Positions 11,839-21,834 of a stretch of 64,000 nt of DNA are shown in pieces. Below the pieces are notes generated by a model, which ran no database searches, was not told the origin of the DNA, and was given only the letters and a program-made list of their open reading frames with translations. Position 1 is the stretch's first letter. Each line of letters opens with the position of its first letter. The translations under genes and the position numbers were made by a program. The DNA lies in assembly GCA_032717465.1 (NCBI GenBank), contig CM064715.1:40226159-40290158 (forward strand), read 5' to 3'. This DNA comes from Coenobita brevimanus. Taxonomy: Eukaryota; Arthropoda; Malacostraca; Decapoda; Coenobitidae.

Positions 11839-13084
11839 ATTACACACCACCCAAACTCATTCCAATCCCCTGCACCCAACCTAGCCCCGATCTTACCCTT
11901 TTGCACCCCGTTCAACATCTCTCGAACCCCACTCCACCCCACTCAATATCTGGTCGTATCCCACTACATCCCACACAACTCCAATTCTTTTTCACAGCAC
12001 CCACCCAACCCCGATCCTACCACAGTGCACCTACACAACCCTAATCCTACCCCACTGCACACCACGTAACCCTGATCCTACCTCACTGAACCCCAACCAA
12101 CCCCGATCCAACCCCACTGCACCCACTCAACCCTGATCCTTTCCTACTGCACCCTATCCAACCCCGATCCTACCTCACTGCACCCCAACCAACCCCGATG
12201 CTACCCCACTGAACACCACCAAACCCTGCTACTATGCAACGGCATTAGACACAACCCCGATCCTACCCTACTGCAACCCCCCCAAAAAAAACGATCCTAC
12301 CACACAGCACCTCATCCAACCCCAATCCTACTCAACTGCAACACAAAAAAAACTCCGATCCTACCCCAGTGCATCCCACTCAACCCCGATCCAACTCCAC
12401 TGTATCCCACCAAAGCCCGTTCCTACCCCAATGCACCCCACGCAACCCCGATGCCACCTCACTGCACCCCATCCAACCACGATCCTACCCCTCTGCCCCC
12501 TCCCAACCCTGATTCTACCCCACTGCACTCCCAATCCCAATCCCATCCCACTGCACCTCGCCCAGTCCTGATCCTATCCCACTGCACCCATCCAACCCCG
12601 ATCCTACACCACTGAACCCAACCCAACCCTGATCCTACCCCACTGAACTTCACCCAAGCCCTATCCTACCTCACTGCACCCTACCCATCCCCGATCCTAC
12701 CCCACAGCATGTCACCCAACCCCACTCCAACCCCACTGCACCCCATCCAACTCCGATCCTACTCCACTTAACCCTGCCCAACCTTGATCCCACTCCACTA
12801 CACCACGCCCAACTCCACTCCAACCCCATTTCACCTCACAACCCTAGCCCTGCCCCACTGCACCCCACCGAACCCTGCTCTTACCCCTCTGAACCAAGCT
12901 TCTACACTATTGCACATTACCCAACACAGTTCCTACCCCACTGCACCCCAATAAAAATTGCCATTACCCCACTACACCTCACCCAGTCCCTCCCTACCCG
13001 ACTGCACTCTACCCAGCACCGCCATTCCTCCAGTGAAACCCATCAAACATCTTTTCTTCCTCACTGCAACTCACCCAACATCAT
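11839..13084. repeat. C-rich ~31-bp minisatellite array with LINE-free junction
   Basis: Its right end (about 13,060-13,090) reads CTCACTGCAACTCACCCAAC then ATCATCACTAACTTACTGC. This is the uninterrupted version of the site that is split by the LINE at 2,712/6,000 and 7,890/11,184. Confidence 0.85.
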
Positions 13085-13740
13085 CACTAACTTACTGCAC
13101 CCCAGCAATACATTAACGCCAGAATACAGTGCTAGCCGCGAGGAAGTGCTATGGAAAGGATGCAGGGCCGTAGTATTTTCTCAATATGCCAATGAGCTGC
13201 GAGAAGTAACCTACAAAAGGACAAAATATTTCCACCCAGTTAAACTATACTTGCTACCCAGCATTCAACACGAAGAAATGACAATTATTTTTCAAATTAG
13301 TGTAAAAAGAGCAGTGTCGTGTGCTTGACTTCTTCCCTTCACATCAATGCAGCGGTGACGCCACTTTGTGCGTGGAATGTGGGAATTCCAGGCCATTCAG
13401 CACGAGGACGCATATCTAATTCTTCAAACTGGCCTCGTTAGATATAAATTTCACTGACTACTTCTGTACGACAAGGCTCTTTAAGTTTATTAAAATCTTC
13501 TAAAGATATCAAAAATAAAATACGAAACGACTACATGATATAAAAACATATAGACACCTCTGGGACTCAGCCATTAGCACCTAGAACACGGAGCACTCAC
13601 CGGCCAACGTCATTTTATATACTTATTCTGCTAGATTCGGACGATTTCAAGCAACTTAAAAAAATAAAACTCTTACGGTCATTGAGCAGGAACAGTCTTT
13701 TTTAACCCCCAGACTGAGAATGGCTTACTTACTTTATTCA
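13085..13740. repeat. Satellite core unit 4, ORF-bearing
   Basis: Diverged core without a nested element. From about 13,146 it stays open for 60 codons (LWKGCRAVVFSQYANELRE ... IIFQISVKRAVSCA), the longest open version of the peptide seen in broken form in the other cores. The CDAS-like text just upstream in the related cores weakly recalls the start of retroelement RNase H domains. Function unknown. Confidence 0.7.
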
Positions 13741-14690
13741 AGCTAGCACAACCCATCCAACCCCTCTGTACCCCACCCAGCCTCGATCCTACCTCTTTTC
13801 ACCACATTCAGCATCGGTCATACCCCACTCAACGCCATTGAACATCTGGTCCTATCCTAATGTACCCCATCCAACCCCGATTCTATCCCACTGCACCCAC
13901 CCAACCCCGATCCTAACCCAGTACACCCCAACCAACCACGATCCTACCCCACTGCACCCCAACCAACCCCAATCCTACCCCACTGCAACCCACGCAGCCC
14001 CACTCCAACTTACTGCACCCCAGCTAACTCCACTCCAATCCCCTGCACCCCAACCAACCCCACTCCAACCCACTGCGAGCCACCCAACACCGCCATTACC
14101 CCATCAAACTCCTCTTCTATCCCATTGCAACCCGACTAACAATGCTATTAACTTACTGTATCCCACTCAACACCGCTCCAACCCCTCTGCACCCCACCCA
14201 ACACTGCTCCCACCGCATGTAGGGGTGCAGATGGTGAAGGAGTTTTGGTGATTCCGTTGCAGTGGGTTGATCGAATGATCTATCAATCTATTAATCCCAT
14301 AACATCTCAATCAACACCACTCAACCCCCTCTGCACCTCTACCAACCTTGTTCCAGCCCCAATATATCGAACACTGGTCCTACCCAAGTGCACCCCACAG
14401 AACACTGATGCTACGCTACTGAAGCTCACTTATCAACGCCATTAACCCAATGCACCACGCAAAACCCCGCTCCTACCCAACTGCACCCCACTGGAACCCG
14501 CTGCTACCCCACTGCACCCCACCCGGTCCCGATCCAACCCCACTGCACCCCACCTAACCCCGATCGTACCTCAATGCACCCAACCCAACCCCGATCGTAT
14601 CTCACTGCGCCCCACCCAACCCCGATCCAACCCCACTGCGCCAACCCCAAAGCACCCCACCCGTCACCGCCATTAACACACTACACATTA
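13741..14690. repeat. C-rich ~31-bp minisatellite, last array
   Basis: More diverged units of the same minisatellite, broken at 14,110-14,320 by lower-complexity text. The satellite block ends at about 14,690. Confidence 0.8.
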
Positions 14691-15380
14691 CACACACAGA
14701 GAATATTCTCCCTTTGAAAAGTATGTAACAAACTTAATGACGGAGATGGTATTACGACTCTATATCCTTTTTGCAGACTTTTTTATTTTCTTTATTACAA
14801 GCATCATATTTTTGTGTTAATTTCTCGTCACAAGTCGGTACTCAAGATGCGATGACAGCAAAAGCTCAGTATCCCTTCTAATGTACTTCTTCGTGACCTG
14901 CATCATACTCCAGTGTTAATTTTTCGTTGCAACTCAGTCATCAAGACGGAGAGACGGCATTTTTGGACCATGTTAAAGTGATAAGAGTAAACACACCATA
15001 GATTCAAGAACACAAATAATAAATCAACAGACATAAAAAAAAGTTATGTAATCTGTCCAGTTTCCTAAATTCCGTGAAAATTTTACCGCATGAATTTTTT
15101 TAAAAACAATTCTTACACCTTGGTGATTAAAAATTGATATACAGTAACTCACAGTATAAAACAAGCAGAAGCCTTCATTCTTTCAAGAGAAATCTGAAAT
15201 GATACCTTCAAAAGGCAGTCTCTGTCAGAAATGCTGACGTATTTTTGTACTACTAGACACTTCAGAGCCAATGTTGGTTTTCAATATGTTACCAACAAAC
15301 TAATATTCTTTATTTATTATATTCTTTTGCTTGCAAATTAATATAACTTAAGCTAAGATTACCTTTGGAATAAGACCAAC
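14691..15380. repeat. Intergenic AT-rich DNA with an inverted relic of the satellite core
   Basis: No gene seen. At 14,855-14,937 the minus strand reads AAATTAACACTGGAGTATGA and GTCACGAAGAAGTACATTAG, a diverged inverted copy of the core. CATCAAGACGGAGAGACGGC follows in direct orientation at about 14,945. Confidence 0.5.
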
Positions 15381-15590
15381 TACTCCCCCCTGCTCACAGC
15401 TAACCCTGGTCCCATGAGAAGGACCCCAATGAAAATACGCCGCATAGGTCTTATTGGGTTATCCTTGGTTGGTTTCAAGTATGTCTGGTGCTTATAAACA
15501 CTTGTTCAATGTTTAATTTGCCACTCGAATTGTAATAAGCCAAACCAAATAAAATTATTATTATTATTATTATTATTATTATACATTATT
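15381..15590 (+). repeat. Probable retroelement 3-prime end with (ATT)n tail
   Basis: About 170 bp of unique text ending GCCAAACCAAATAAAATTATTATTATT, then an ATT array (15,556-15,582). A simple trinucleotide tail after a 3-prime UTR-like sequence is common for LINE/SINE ends. The family is not identified. Confidence 0.4.
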
Positions 15591-15639
15591 TTAATGGCTT
15601 ATGGATAGTGGCTGAAGAAGCGCTGTTGGGTACGCTTTA

Positions 15640-16122
15640 GACATTAGGTTGGGTAGAGTAGGGTAAGGATAGGGTAGGGTTGATTAGGGTAAGGTAGGGT
15701 AGGGAAGGAAAGATAGGGTGGTGTTGGGTAGGGTAGGTTAGTACAGGGATGAGTAGGTTAAAGCTAGGATAGAGAAGTTAGGTAAGGGAAGGGTAGGATG
15801 TCCTAAATTTGGCAGGGCAAGGTCGGGTGGGATAGTATAGGGAAGGGAAGGGAAGAGCAGGGCAAAGTAGGCTAGGGCAGGACAGGACAGGGCAGGGCAG
15901 GGCAGGGTAGAGTAGGGCGGGGTAAGGTAGGGTAGAGTAGAGTAAGTTAAGGGCAGGGCTGAGTAAGGTTTGGTTAGGGTAGGTAGGGCGGGTAAAACAC
16001 TGCAGTAGGGAGGGTAGGGTAAGAAGTTTAGGGCAGGTAAGAATAGGACTGGTTGGATAAGGTCAGGGTAGGGTGTGATAAGTTAGATTTGGGTAGGGTA
16101 AGGGAAGGTAGGTTAGGGTAGG

Positions 16123-16125
<3 letters not shown>
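15640..16125 (+). repeat. Degenerate TAGGG / GGGTA pentamer tract, G-rich
   Basis: About 480 bp dominated by GGGTAGGGTA, AGGGCAGGGC and GGTAGGGTAGG variants on the plus strand. It is related in flavour to telomeric repeats, but it is not the arthropod TTAGG unit and is strongly diverged. Confidence 0.8.

Positions 16126-16189
<64 letters not shown>
16126..16189. repeat. (TA)n microsatellite
   Basis: About 32 uninterrupted TA units directly abutting the G-rich tract. Confidence 0.95.
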
Positions 16190-16193
<4 letters not shown>

Positions 16194-16489
16194 GTATGTA
16201 TGTATAATGTTAGAAAAAAAAATAAAAAGCAAAAAAATTATGCGCATGAGAATATACTTTTATGTCAAAATCTGGACAGATTTCGTTGCTATAATAAAAA
16301 CTATAAGAATAAGAATAAGCATAATACTTACCTTTTGACTGGCTCACAAAAAAATTTAAATAAGTTTCCCCTACAGTTTTATTATATGGAATCCTTATAC
16401 TTCACATTAATATCTAAACTGTACGAACTTGGTGATCATAGACTTATTCTGTGTGTTAGCTGAGTTCAGAGCAATGTGATGGAGTGTCT

Positions 16490-16620
16490 GAATGCCTGTA
16501 TGTATGCATGTATGTATGTATCCATCCATCCATTCATCTATCTGTCTATCTGTCTGTTAATCTGTGTATCTATTCATCTATCTATTAATCTATCTATTAA
16601 TCTCTCTATCTGTCTTTTTT
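16490..16620. repeat. ATGT / TCTA / TCTG tetranucleotide tract
   Basis: Runs of TATGTATG, ATCCATCC and CTATCTGTC that end in a T11 run. Confidence 0.8.
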
Positions 16621-16639
16621 TTTATGTTCGACTCTGGGC

Positions 16640-16810
16640 ATAGGCTTCACAGCCTGCTCCCAAGGCCCAGTATTCTTCCTACATATCGTACACCTCTACA
16701 TGTCACCACTTCGGCGCTAACACCCACCGTCCATATTGAATACATGCTAGGGCTGTCTCATACAGGACTGGTGTATTTGTATTAGCGGGGGTACTTTTAC
16801 GACATGTCGG
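16640..16810. repeat. Dispersed repeat, shared with 59,585-59,720
   Basis: Contains CCACCGTCCATATTGAATAC, GGGCTGTCTCAT and TATTAGCGGGGGTAC. The homologous copy at 59,585 reads CCACCGTCCATACTGAATAC, GACTGTCTCAT and ATTAGCAAGGGTCC. It is unclassified. Confidence 0.5.
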
Positions 16811-16834
16811 CGGGTCTTCTGGTAGATCGGTAAA

Positions 16835-17195
16835 GTCTGCTATCTATGTCTATCTGCCTGCCTGTATATAGCCTAACGTTTTAATCTCGGAGGAGGTGGC
16901 CACAAACCGCCTCCATGTCACCTTGTCCTCAGCATCCGGCTGCCCTACCTCATCTCACACCACCCTCATTCATATAGACGTACAGTACCTCTCCACCTCA
17001 CCCCTCTACCTCATCCTCGGCCTTTCCCTCTCCCCTCTCTCCCTTCCCCTAACTCACACGCAAGCTCGTAATCGATCACTCATTCTCCGTGCTCTCTAGG
17101 TAACCAAACCATCTCTTCTACGTCCCCGAACACTTTCTGTCACATCTGCATCAACACCACAAAGCTTCATCACTTTTTCAAAATTATACAGACGA
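16835..17195 (-). pseudogene. LINE reverse-transcriptase C-terminal fragment (broken)
   Basis: The minus strand reads GVDADVTESVRGRRRDGLV, then RARRMSDRLRACV, RGREREERGKGRG and finally KVTWRRFVAT, with stops throughout. This is the same LINE tail family as 594-1,099 and 34,656-34,850. A GATA-type tail lies at its 3-prime end (16,830-16,860). Confidence 0.65.
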
Positions 17196-17564
17196 CTTGG
17201 CACAGCTGAGAGAACTTGTAGCTATCAAAAAACTAAAGAACAAAATCCTCACTTACCTTTGTTTATCTCAGCAAGATGGGGATGCTGCTTACGCAGTATC
17301 TTACTGCTGACAAAATATACACACAGCTCCAGCGTCCTCCCCCTCTCGCGGTTAGAGGGTGACTGACGGGATTCGAGGCTTCTATGGTTCACTGAGCTCT
17401 ATTTCGAGACAGAGGACTCGTTTTTATCATGCTGATTAGTGTTTATCTTTTCTTTCATTTTGACTATACTGTTTTTTTACCTTAACTTGGCCTAAAATTG
17501 ACATGTCTGCATTCAACATATTGATTTATAATATAGAATATCAAGAATTTATTGTCAGTCGTCA

Positions 17565-17795
17565 ACCACTCATTCCCCACTCACTCACCCACGCATTCAC
17601 TAACTCCCCATTCACTTAATCTGTCACTCACTACACACTAACTCACCCATTCAATCATTCATTTACTCACTTACTCTATCCCCATTCACACACTCACTCA
17701 TTTTCATTCATTCACTCTCTCACTCACTCACTCACTCTCATTCACTCACTCGGTCAGTCACTCATTCACTCATTTTCACTCACTCAAGCTCTCAT
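17565..17795. repeat. Degenerate CACT / CATT tract
   Basis: About 230 bp of imperfect ACTCACTC and ATTCATTC units. No coding content. Confidence 0.8.
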
Positions 17796-17879
17796 GTACC
17801 CTGCAATACAGTCAATACGTAAAACTTGTCATAGTCCTTTCGCTTTAACTTGTCCTAAAATTGGCTTCTCTCCCTCCTA

Positions 17880-18015
17880 AAAGTAGAGCAGTAACAATGG
17901 CCTAGAATATGATGCTAGTCACGAAATGCTATTGAAGGGATATAGAGTAGTCTTCCTTTTTAATCTGTTTATCATTGAGCTACGGGAATTGAGTTACAAA
18001 AAGACGAAAATCCGG
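17880..18015 (+). repeat. Relic of the satellite core
   Basis: GAATATGATGCTAGTCACG ... GAGCTACGGGAATTGAG ... AAAAAGACGAAAAT aligns by eye with the cores at 6,040 and 13,115. No minisatellite array is attached. Confidence 0.6.
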
Positions 18016-18854
18016 TTCAAGCTAAGGCGAGAAAGAGTAGGATCATGCTAACCTCATCTTCATCATGCTTTATCTCCTCGACATTAAATATTCATCTTGT
18101 CTACATTTCTTAAGATACTAATTTCCATCCCCACTTGATTATTTAACTCAAACCCTTTTACTCTAGTGCCATATATTTCCGTCATTCTTCCTGTTATCAG
18201 ACGGTTTTACTCAGCTTAAAATATCCCTCCCCCCCCTTTGAACTGAAACGGTTAATGAAGGCTGTATGCAACCTATGCAGTTTCGGAAAATCTATCAAGA
18301 AAAAATCTCAAGATAAAAAAAATCAAGATGAAAAATCTGTCTCAAGATGGAAAACATATAGAAATATATAAAGAAAACGTCATCGCGTTAAGAGCGTTGT
18401 TTTACATCAATATATTTTCTACTAAATATCGTTGCAGAGTTCAGTGGTCAAAATATGCAAGTGACGGACTAAGAACCACAATTTACTTTTTATTTATAGT
18501 TGTTGCACCAAATTTCCCAGACTTTTTTTTTTTTTTTTTCAGGTCATTAATGTATTTTCTAATAACAAAATTGCTAGATCCAGGCAGTTATATTCCAGTT
18601 CGGAATACTCTCTCGTACAGGAAAGGTTAATAAAAAAAAAATTAATATGTTCAGTACAAAACGTCTCAATAAAGTTGACTGAAATCTCTTGAAATAAGCA
18701 AAAATAAAATAGAAATAAGAAATACAGCACGTCACTGGAGTGAAACGCTTACTAAAACCGACAATTTTTATTCCACAACGCCTATGGTGAGAGAAAATAA
18801 GTTATCACTTATACTATACTCTTTTGACTCTAATTTGGCCTAAAATTGCCATCT

Positions 18855-18995
18855 CTATCTTTGTTGCTGATTTTAACATGAAATTAACACGAACATGATG
18901 CTAGTCAAGAAGATGTGTGATAGAAAGGATGTAGAGCCTTAACACTGTCTCTTTTTGCCAATGACCTACATGAATTAAGCTCCAAAACGACGAAA
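18855..18995 (+). repeat. Dispersed core-derived repeat, copy a
   Basis: Begins at TCTTTGTTGCTGATTTTAAC and ends in AAGCTCCAAAACGACGAAA. It is nearly identical to 20,482-20,622, and both resemble the satellite core (GATGCTAGTCAAGAAG, CCAATGACCTACATGAATTA). Confidence 0.75.
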
Positions 18996-19149
18996 CTCTG
19001 TGCCAAATTAGAACAAAAACAGAATAAACTGATTCTTTGTTGGATAGTAATGTCACTGATACGTAATTTTCATGCCTATCAGTATTATAGAGGGTACTGA
19101 AACTAGGTAACTATTTATTCATCGACAATATCAGGTTATCAAAGAATAT

Positions 19150-19318
19150 TCAAGCATAGTTGTAATAACATCATCATTATCATCATCATCATCATCACCA
19201 CAGTCATCATTATCATATATTACCATGATCATCACCGTCAACATCACCAGTACTACTACCACTACTACTACTATTATTATTACTAATACTACTACTATTA
19301 CTACTACCACCACCGAAT
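19150..19318. repeat. (ATC)n / (ACT)n trinucleotide tract
   Basis: ATCATC units grade into CACTACTACT. The ORFs across it are simple Val/Ile or Asp runs. Confidence 0.9.
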
Positions 19319-19393
19319 TATGAGCATGCACCATATCAATAGTCTTAATTACTGTAGTTGAGATATCGTATCAAACAAGCTCATTTTGGCAAC

Positions 19394-19410
19394 AATGTTC
19401 TATTTGCTTC

Positions 19411-19493
<83 letters not shown>

Positions 19494-19513
19494 GAAGAAG
19501 CAAATAGAACATT
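19394..19513. repeat. Perfect TA-loop hairpin with 21-bp unique arms
   Basis: The left arm AATGTTCTATTTGCTTCTTC (19,394-19,413, plus A) and the right arm GAAGAAGCAAATAGAACATT (19,494-19,513) are exact reverse complements. The ~75 bp between them is almost pure TA, so the whole segment folds on itself. Confidence 0.9.
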
Positions 19514-19530
19514 TTTTTATGCCCGACACC

Positions 19531-19604
<74 letters not shown>
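19531..19604. repeat. (TA)n microsatellite
   Basis: TA array that provides the left flank of the putative solo LTR. Confidence 0.9.
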
Positions 19605-19608
<4 letters not shown>

Positions 19609-20395
19609 ACGAAACAGAGAAAGATAATGTACACTTTAAGTGAGAATACGAAGAGTCACTACTGTCCCGTAAAGTTCCAGGTTCAAAACAAAAGAGTTAG
19701 GTAAAATTACAAGTTAAAGTTTAATGCTTGAATTAACAACAAAACATTCAGGACTCATAAGGACAATGCAATGGCAAATAAACAGGTTAAATATATGGTT
19801 AACTGCAATAGCCTCTATTAACACGAAATTAGCATGAGTAAATTTATCTAAGTCAGCCCTGATAAAATGAGATACCAGATAATACTCAGTGAATGTCAGA
19901 TAAATAATTACAGATACAAACTATTATCAAAAAAGACTGACATAAAGATCCATACATGAATTACAAAAACTTCACTAGGCCTACAAATTAAACTTATGCT
20001 ATACAGTACAAGAAAAAAATACAACAACAGTTATACTCAAATTACACACAGCTGCTAGATGTTTGGAGATTTCTTGAGCACTCACAATAATAATAATAAC
20101 TGTACAGGGGAGGACAGAGATGTGAACAAAATGAGGAGCAGATCTAAGTGGCCATGATGCAGAGACTGAGCTCATTATATAGGGGCCAGGAGAGCTTGAT
20201 ACAACTTGTAATAAGGACGCGCAAATGAAGCCATGGGGACAAAGAGATGACAATCCCGCAAAGTATAACAGAGATGTCGACTTACTCTACTATAACGGTA
20301 GAAGGGGGGAACTGAGGCAGAACACGCTCGTGATCAAACATGCAGCATACTGTGCGTTAAAATTACACAAAGGATGATGAAATCATAGGCTATGT

Positions 20396-20399
<4 letters not shown>
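19605..20399 (-). mobile_element. Probable solo LTR (795 bp) inserted in a TA array
   Basis: The unit starts TGTTAC and ends GTAACA, an exact 6-bp terminal inverted repeat with the TG...CA ends usual for LTRs. It is flanked on both sides by ATAT/TA repeats. On the minus strand CCCCTATATAATGAGCTCAGTC (about 20,163-20,184) is a good TATA box followed by an initiator-like CAGT, which is why I favour the minus strand. No gag-pol ORF is present. A TIR transposon with short ends is the alternative. Confidence 0.5.

Positions 20400-20472
<73 letters not shown>
20400..20472. repeat. (TA)n microsatellite
   Basis: Right-hand continuation of the TA array split by the 19,605-20,399 element. Confidence 0.9.
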
Positions 20473-20473
<1 letters not shown>

Positions 20474-20481
20474 TGTATATA

Positions 20482-20622
20482 TCTTTGTTGCTGATTTTAA
20501 CATGAAATTAACACGAACATGATGCTAGTCAAGAAGAAGTGTGATAGAAAGGATGTAGAGCCTTAACATTGTCTCTTTTTGCCAATGACCTACATGAATT
20601 AAGCTCCAAAACGACGAAAAAA
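20482..20622 (+). repeat. Dispersed core-derived repeat, copy b
   Basis: Second copy of 18,855-18,995. The two copies differ by only a few bases, for example AGATGTGTG versus AGAAGTGTG. Confidence 0.75.
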
Positions 20623-20746
20623 ATTGGAAAGCCCTGTGCAGTATGTTAAACCAGAAAGGATCCACTGCTGTTTATCTAGGGTGTGAGCATCTGAAGAATG
20701 AATCGCTACAGAGCAAGCATTACGGGATCTCCATGTGTCCGAAATC

Positions 20747-20929
20747 TCACTGTGTGACGGCTGGGACTGGCCTAGCTGCTGCCCAGGTTATGACGAGGAG
20801 GGACAAGAGGTCCGAGAGGAGGGAGGAGAGGTTGGAGAGGAGGGACCAGGAGAGGGTGTGGAGAGAGTCTGTCTTGGCCAATACCACACCAGGGGCCACA
20901 CCAGCCACACTTAGGACGCGTTTCACCAC
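20747..20929 (-). CDS. Candidate terminal exon (possible KMO C-terminus)
   Basis: The minus strand has an acceptor-like ATTCTAG at 20,930-20,936, followed by an open 60-codon segment VVKRVLSVAGVAPGVVLAKT ... ending PAVTQ and TGA at 20,747. It lies ~0.7 kb downstream of the KMO-like exon on the same strand. Kynurenine 3-monooxygenases end in a hydrophobic anchor that follows a WQ.K text, and VVKRVL could begin such a segment. The middle is derived from a purine-rich low-complexity stretch (GAGGAGGG...), and hydrophobicity is modest, so this may be coincidence. Confidence 0.3.
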   Translation of the reverse strand: MVKRVLSVAGVAPGVVLAKTDSLHTLSWSLLSNLSSLLSDLLSLLVITWAAARPVPAVTQ

Positions 20930-20969
20930 CTAGAATTACAGTGAAAAGCATCGTCATTGTCATCGTAAT

Positions 20970-21240
20970 AATACATACGCAAAATAAGTCGCTAAAGAAG
21001 AGGTGTTGCGAAACTTTCCATACCACTTATTCTATCCTGCCAGTTTTTCTTGATATATTAGTGGTACGGCTGACTTGTGAATGCTAAAGTGTAATATGCA
21101 GAATAAACAGCTAAAGAAGAGGTGTTAACGAAGAATCCTAGGACTGACGTTTGAATGCTGAGGTGTAATATACAAAATGAATCGCTATGGAAGAGGTGTT
21201 ACGAATCCATAATTTCCACTTGCCCTATCCTGCCAGTGAG
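20970..21240. repeat. Degenerate tandem repeat (GCTAAAGAAGAGGTGTTACGA)
   Basis: Three copies of a text like GAATCGCTAAAGAAGAGGTG occur at about 20,985, 21,105 and 21,178, each preceded by GAATGCTRARGTGTAATAT-type sequence. A weaker copy is at 20,695. Confidence 0.55.
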
Positions 21241-21319
21241 AAGGCAAGACAGTGTTTAGGTCATCAGGTTTCTTGCGTAGGAGGAAGGAGCGAGAACTTA
21301 TCGAGTCTCGCATCTGCAA

Positions 21320-21600
21320 TAGCAAATCAATCAATCAATCAATCAATCAGTCAATTAATCAATCAGTAAGTTAATGAATCAATCCAAGAGCAAAGGATAT
21401 CAAAATAAATTCAAGTTACAGTGAAAATGCTATTGAAACCACCACTCAGACTAGAGAGTAAGGTGAAGAGAGTGAAAAGTGTAAAGAGTATAAAGACAAG
21501 ACAGTAAAGAGTAGAGAGTAAGAGTGAAAGATAAGTAAAGTGAAGAGATTAAAGAGAAGTGAAGAGCGTAAAGAGACAGAGAACAGCGGATGTCAATATA
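21320..21600. repeat. (AATC)n and AGAGTAAAG-type low-complexity DNA
   Basis: AATC array at 21,326-21,385. At 21,450-21,600 a purine-rich tract of GTAAAGAG/GTGAAGAG variants follows. Confidence 0.75.
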
Positions 21601-21639
21601 AAGCCAAGTTACAGCAAACATTCTAGAGAAAGCACCCAC

Positions 21640-21780
21640 CTCACCATGGTTACAGAGATCCCGGTCGACTATAGCTTCTGCATCTGCGTTGCGTTTGGTC
21701 GGGTAGGCTGGTAGAACGGTCGAGCGGTCGTCATCACATTGGTCTAGTAATTCGCCCAGTACAACACAGTCTTCCATTCC
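21640..21780 (-). CDS. Kynurenine 3-monooxygenase-like internal exon
   Basis: A 141-nt (47-codon, phase 0) segment with an acceptor TTAACAG at 21,781-21,787 and a donor GAG|GTGGGT at 21,640/21,639. It reads GMEDCVVLGELLDQCDDD ... VLPAYPTKRNADAEAIVDRD ... NHGE. KMO, the FAD-dependent hydroxylase of kynurenine on the mitochondrial outer membrane, has at this place NAGFEDC..(F/L)DEL.D, LP..S..R..D..AI.DL and NY.E. The GxEDC, ELLD, LP, R, D, AI, D, N and E positions all match. I find no preceding NADPH/FAD exons and no following exon with the expected aromatic/Pro text. The locus is therefore either partial, a pseudogene, or has very long introns. Confidence 0.55.
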
Positions 21781-21834
21781 CTGTTAACATGGATACAGAT
21801 TAACTCTCATGACTGGGAGAACTCTAATGATGTA

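Larger units (their letters stand above)
2605..12968. repeat. Tandem duplication of LINE plus satellite, two ~5.18-kb units
   Basis: Unit 1 (about 2,605-7,785) and unit 2 (about 7,786-12,968) each hold one full LINE followed by one core and one minisatellite array. Homologous points are 5,178 bp apart up to the LINE poly-A tail and about 5,184 bp apart after it, because the tail is 6 A longer in unit 2. The sequence left of the ACCCCACTACACCTCA text at about 2,605 differs from that left of about 7,785, so this text marks the junction. Confidence 0.85.

Noticed and set aside
13386..13408. cDNA-linker contamination (GAATTC...GCACGAGG)
   Set aside because: The text recurs inside every satellite core with normal divergence and lacks the exact linker sequence; it belongs to the satellite.
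15640..16125. Chromosome telomere
   Set aside because: The unit is degenerate TAGGG rather than TTAGG, and ordinary sequence continues on both sides.
19371..19704. Tyr-Ile repeat ORFs on both strands
   Set aside because: Pure TA microsatellite translation.
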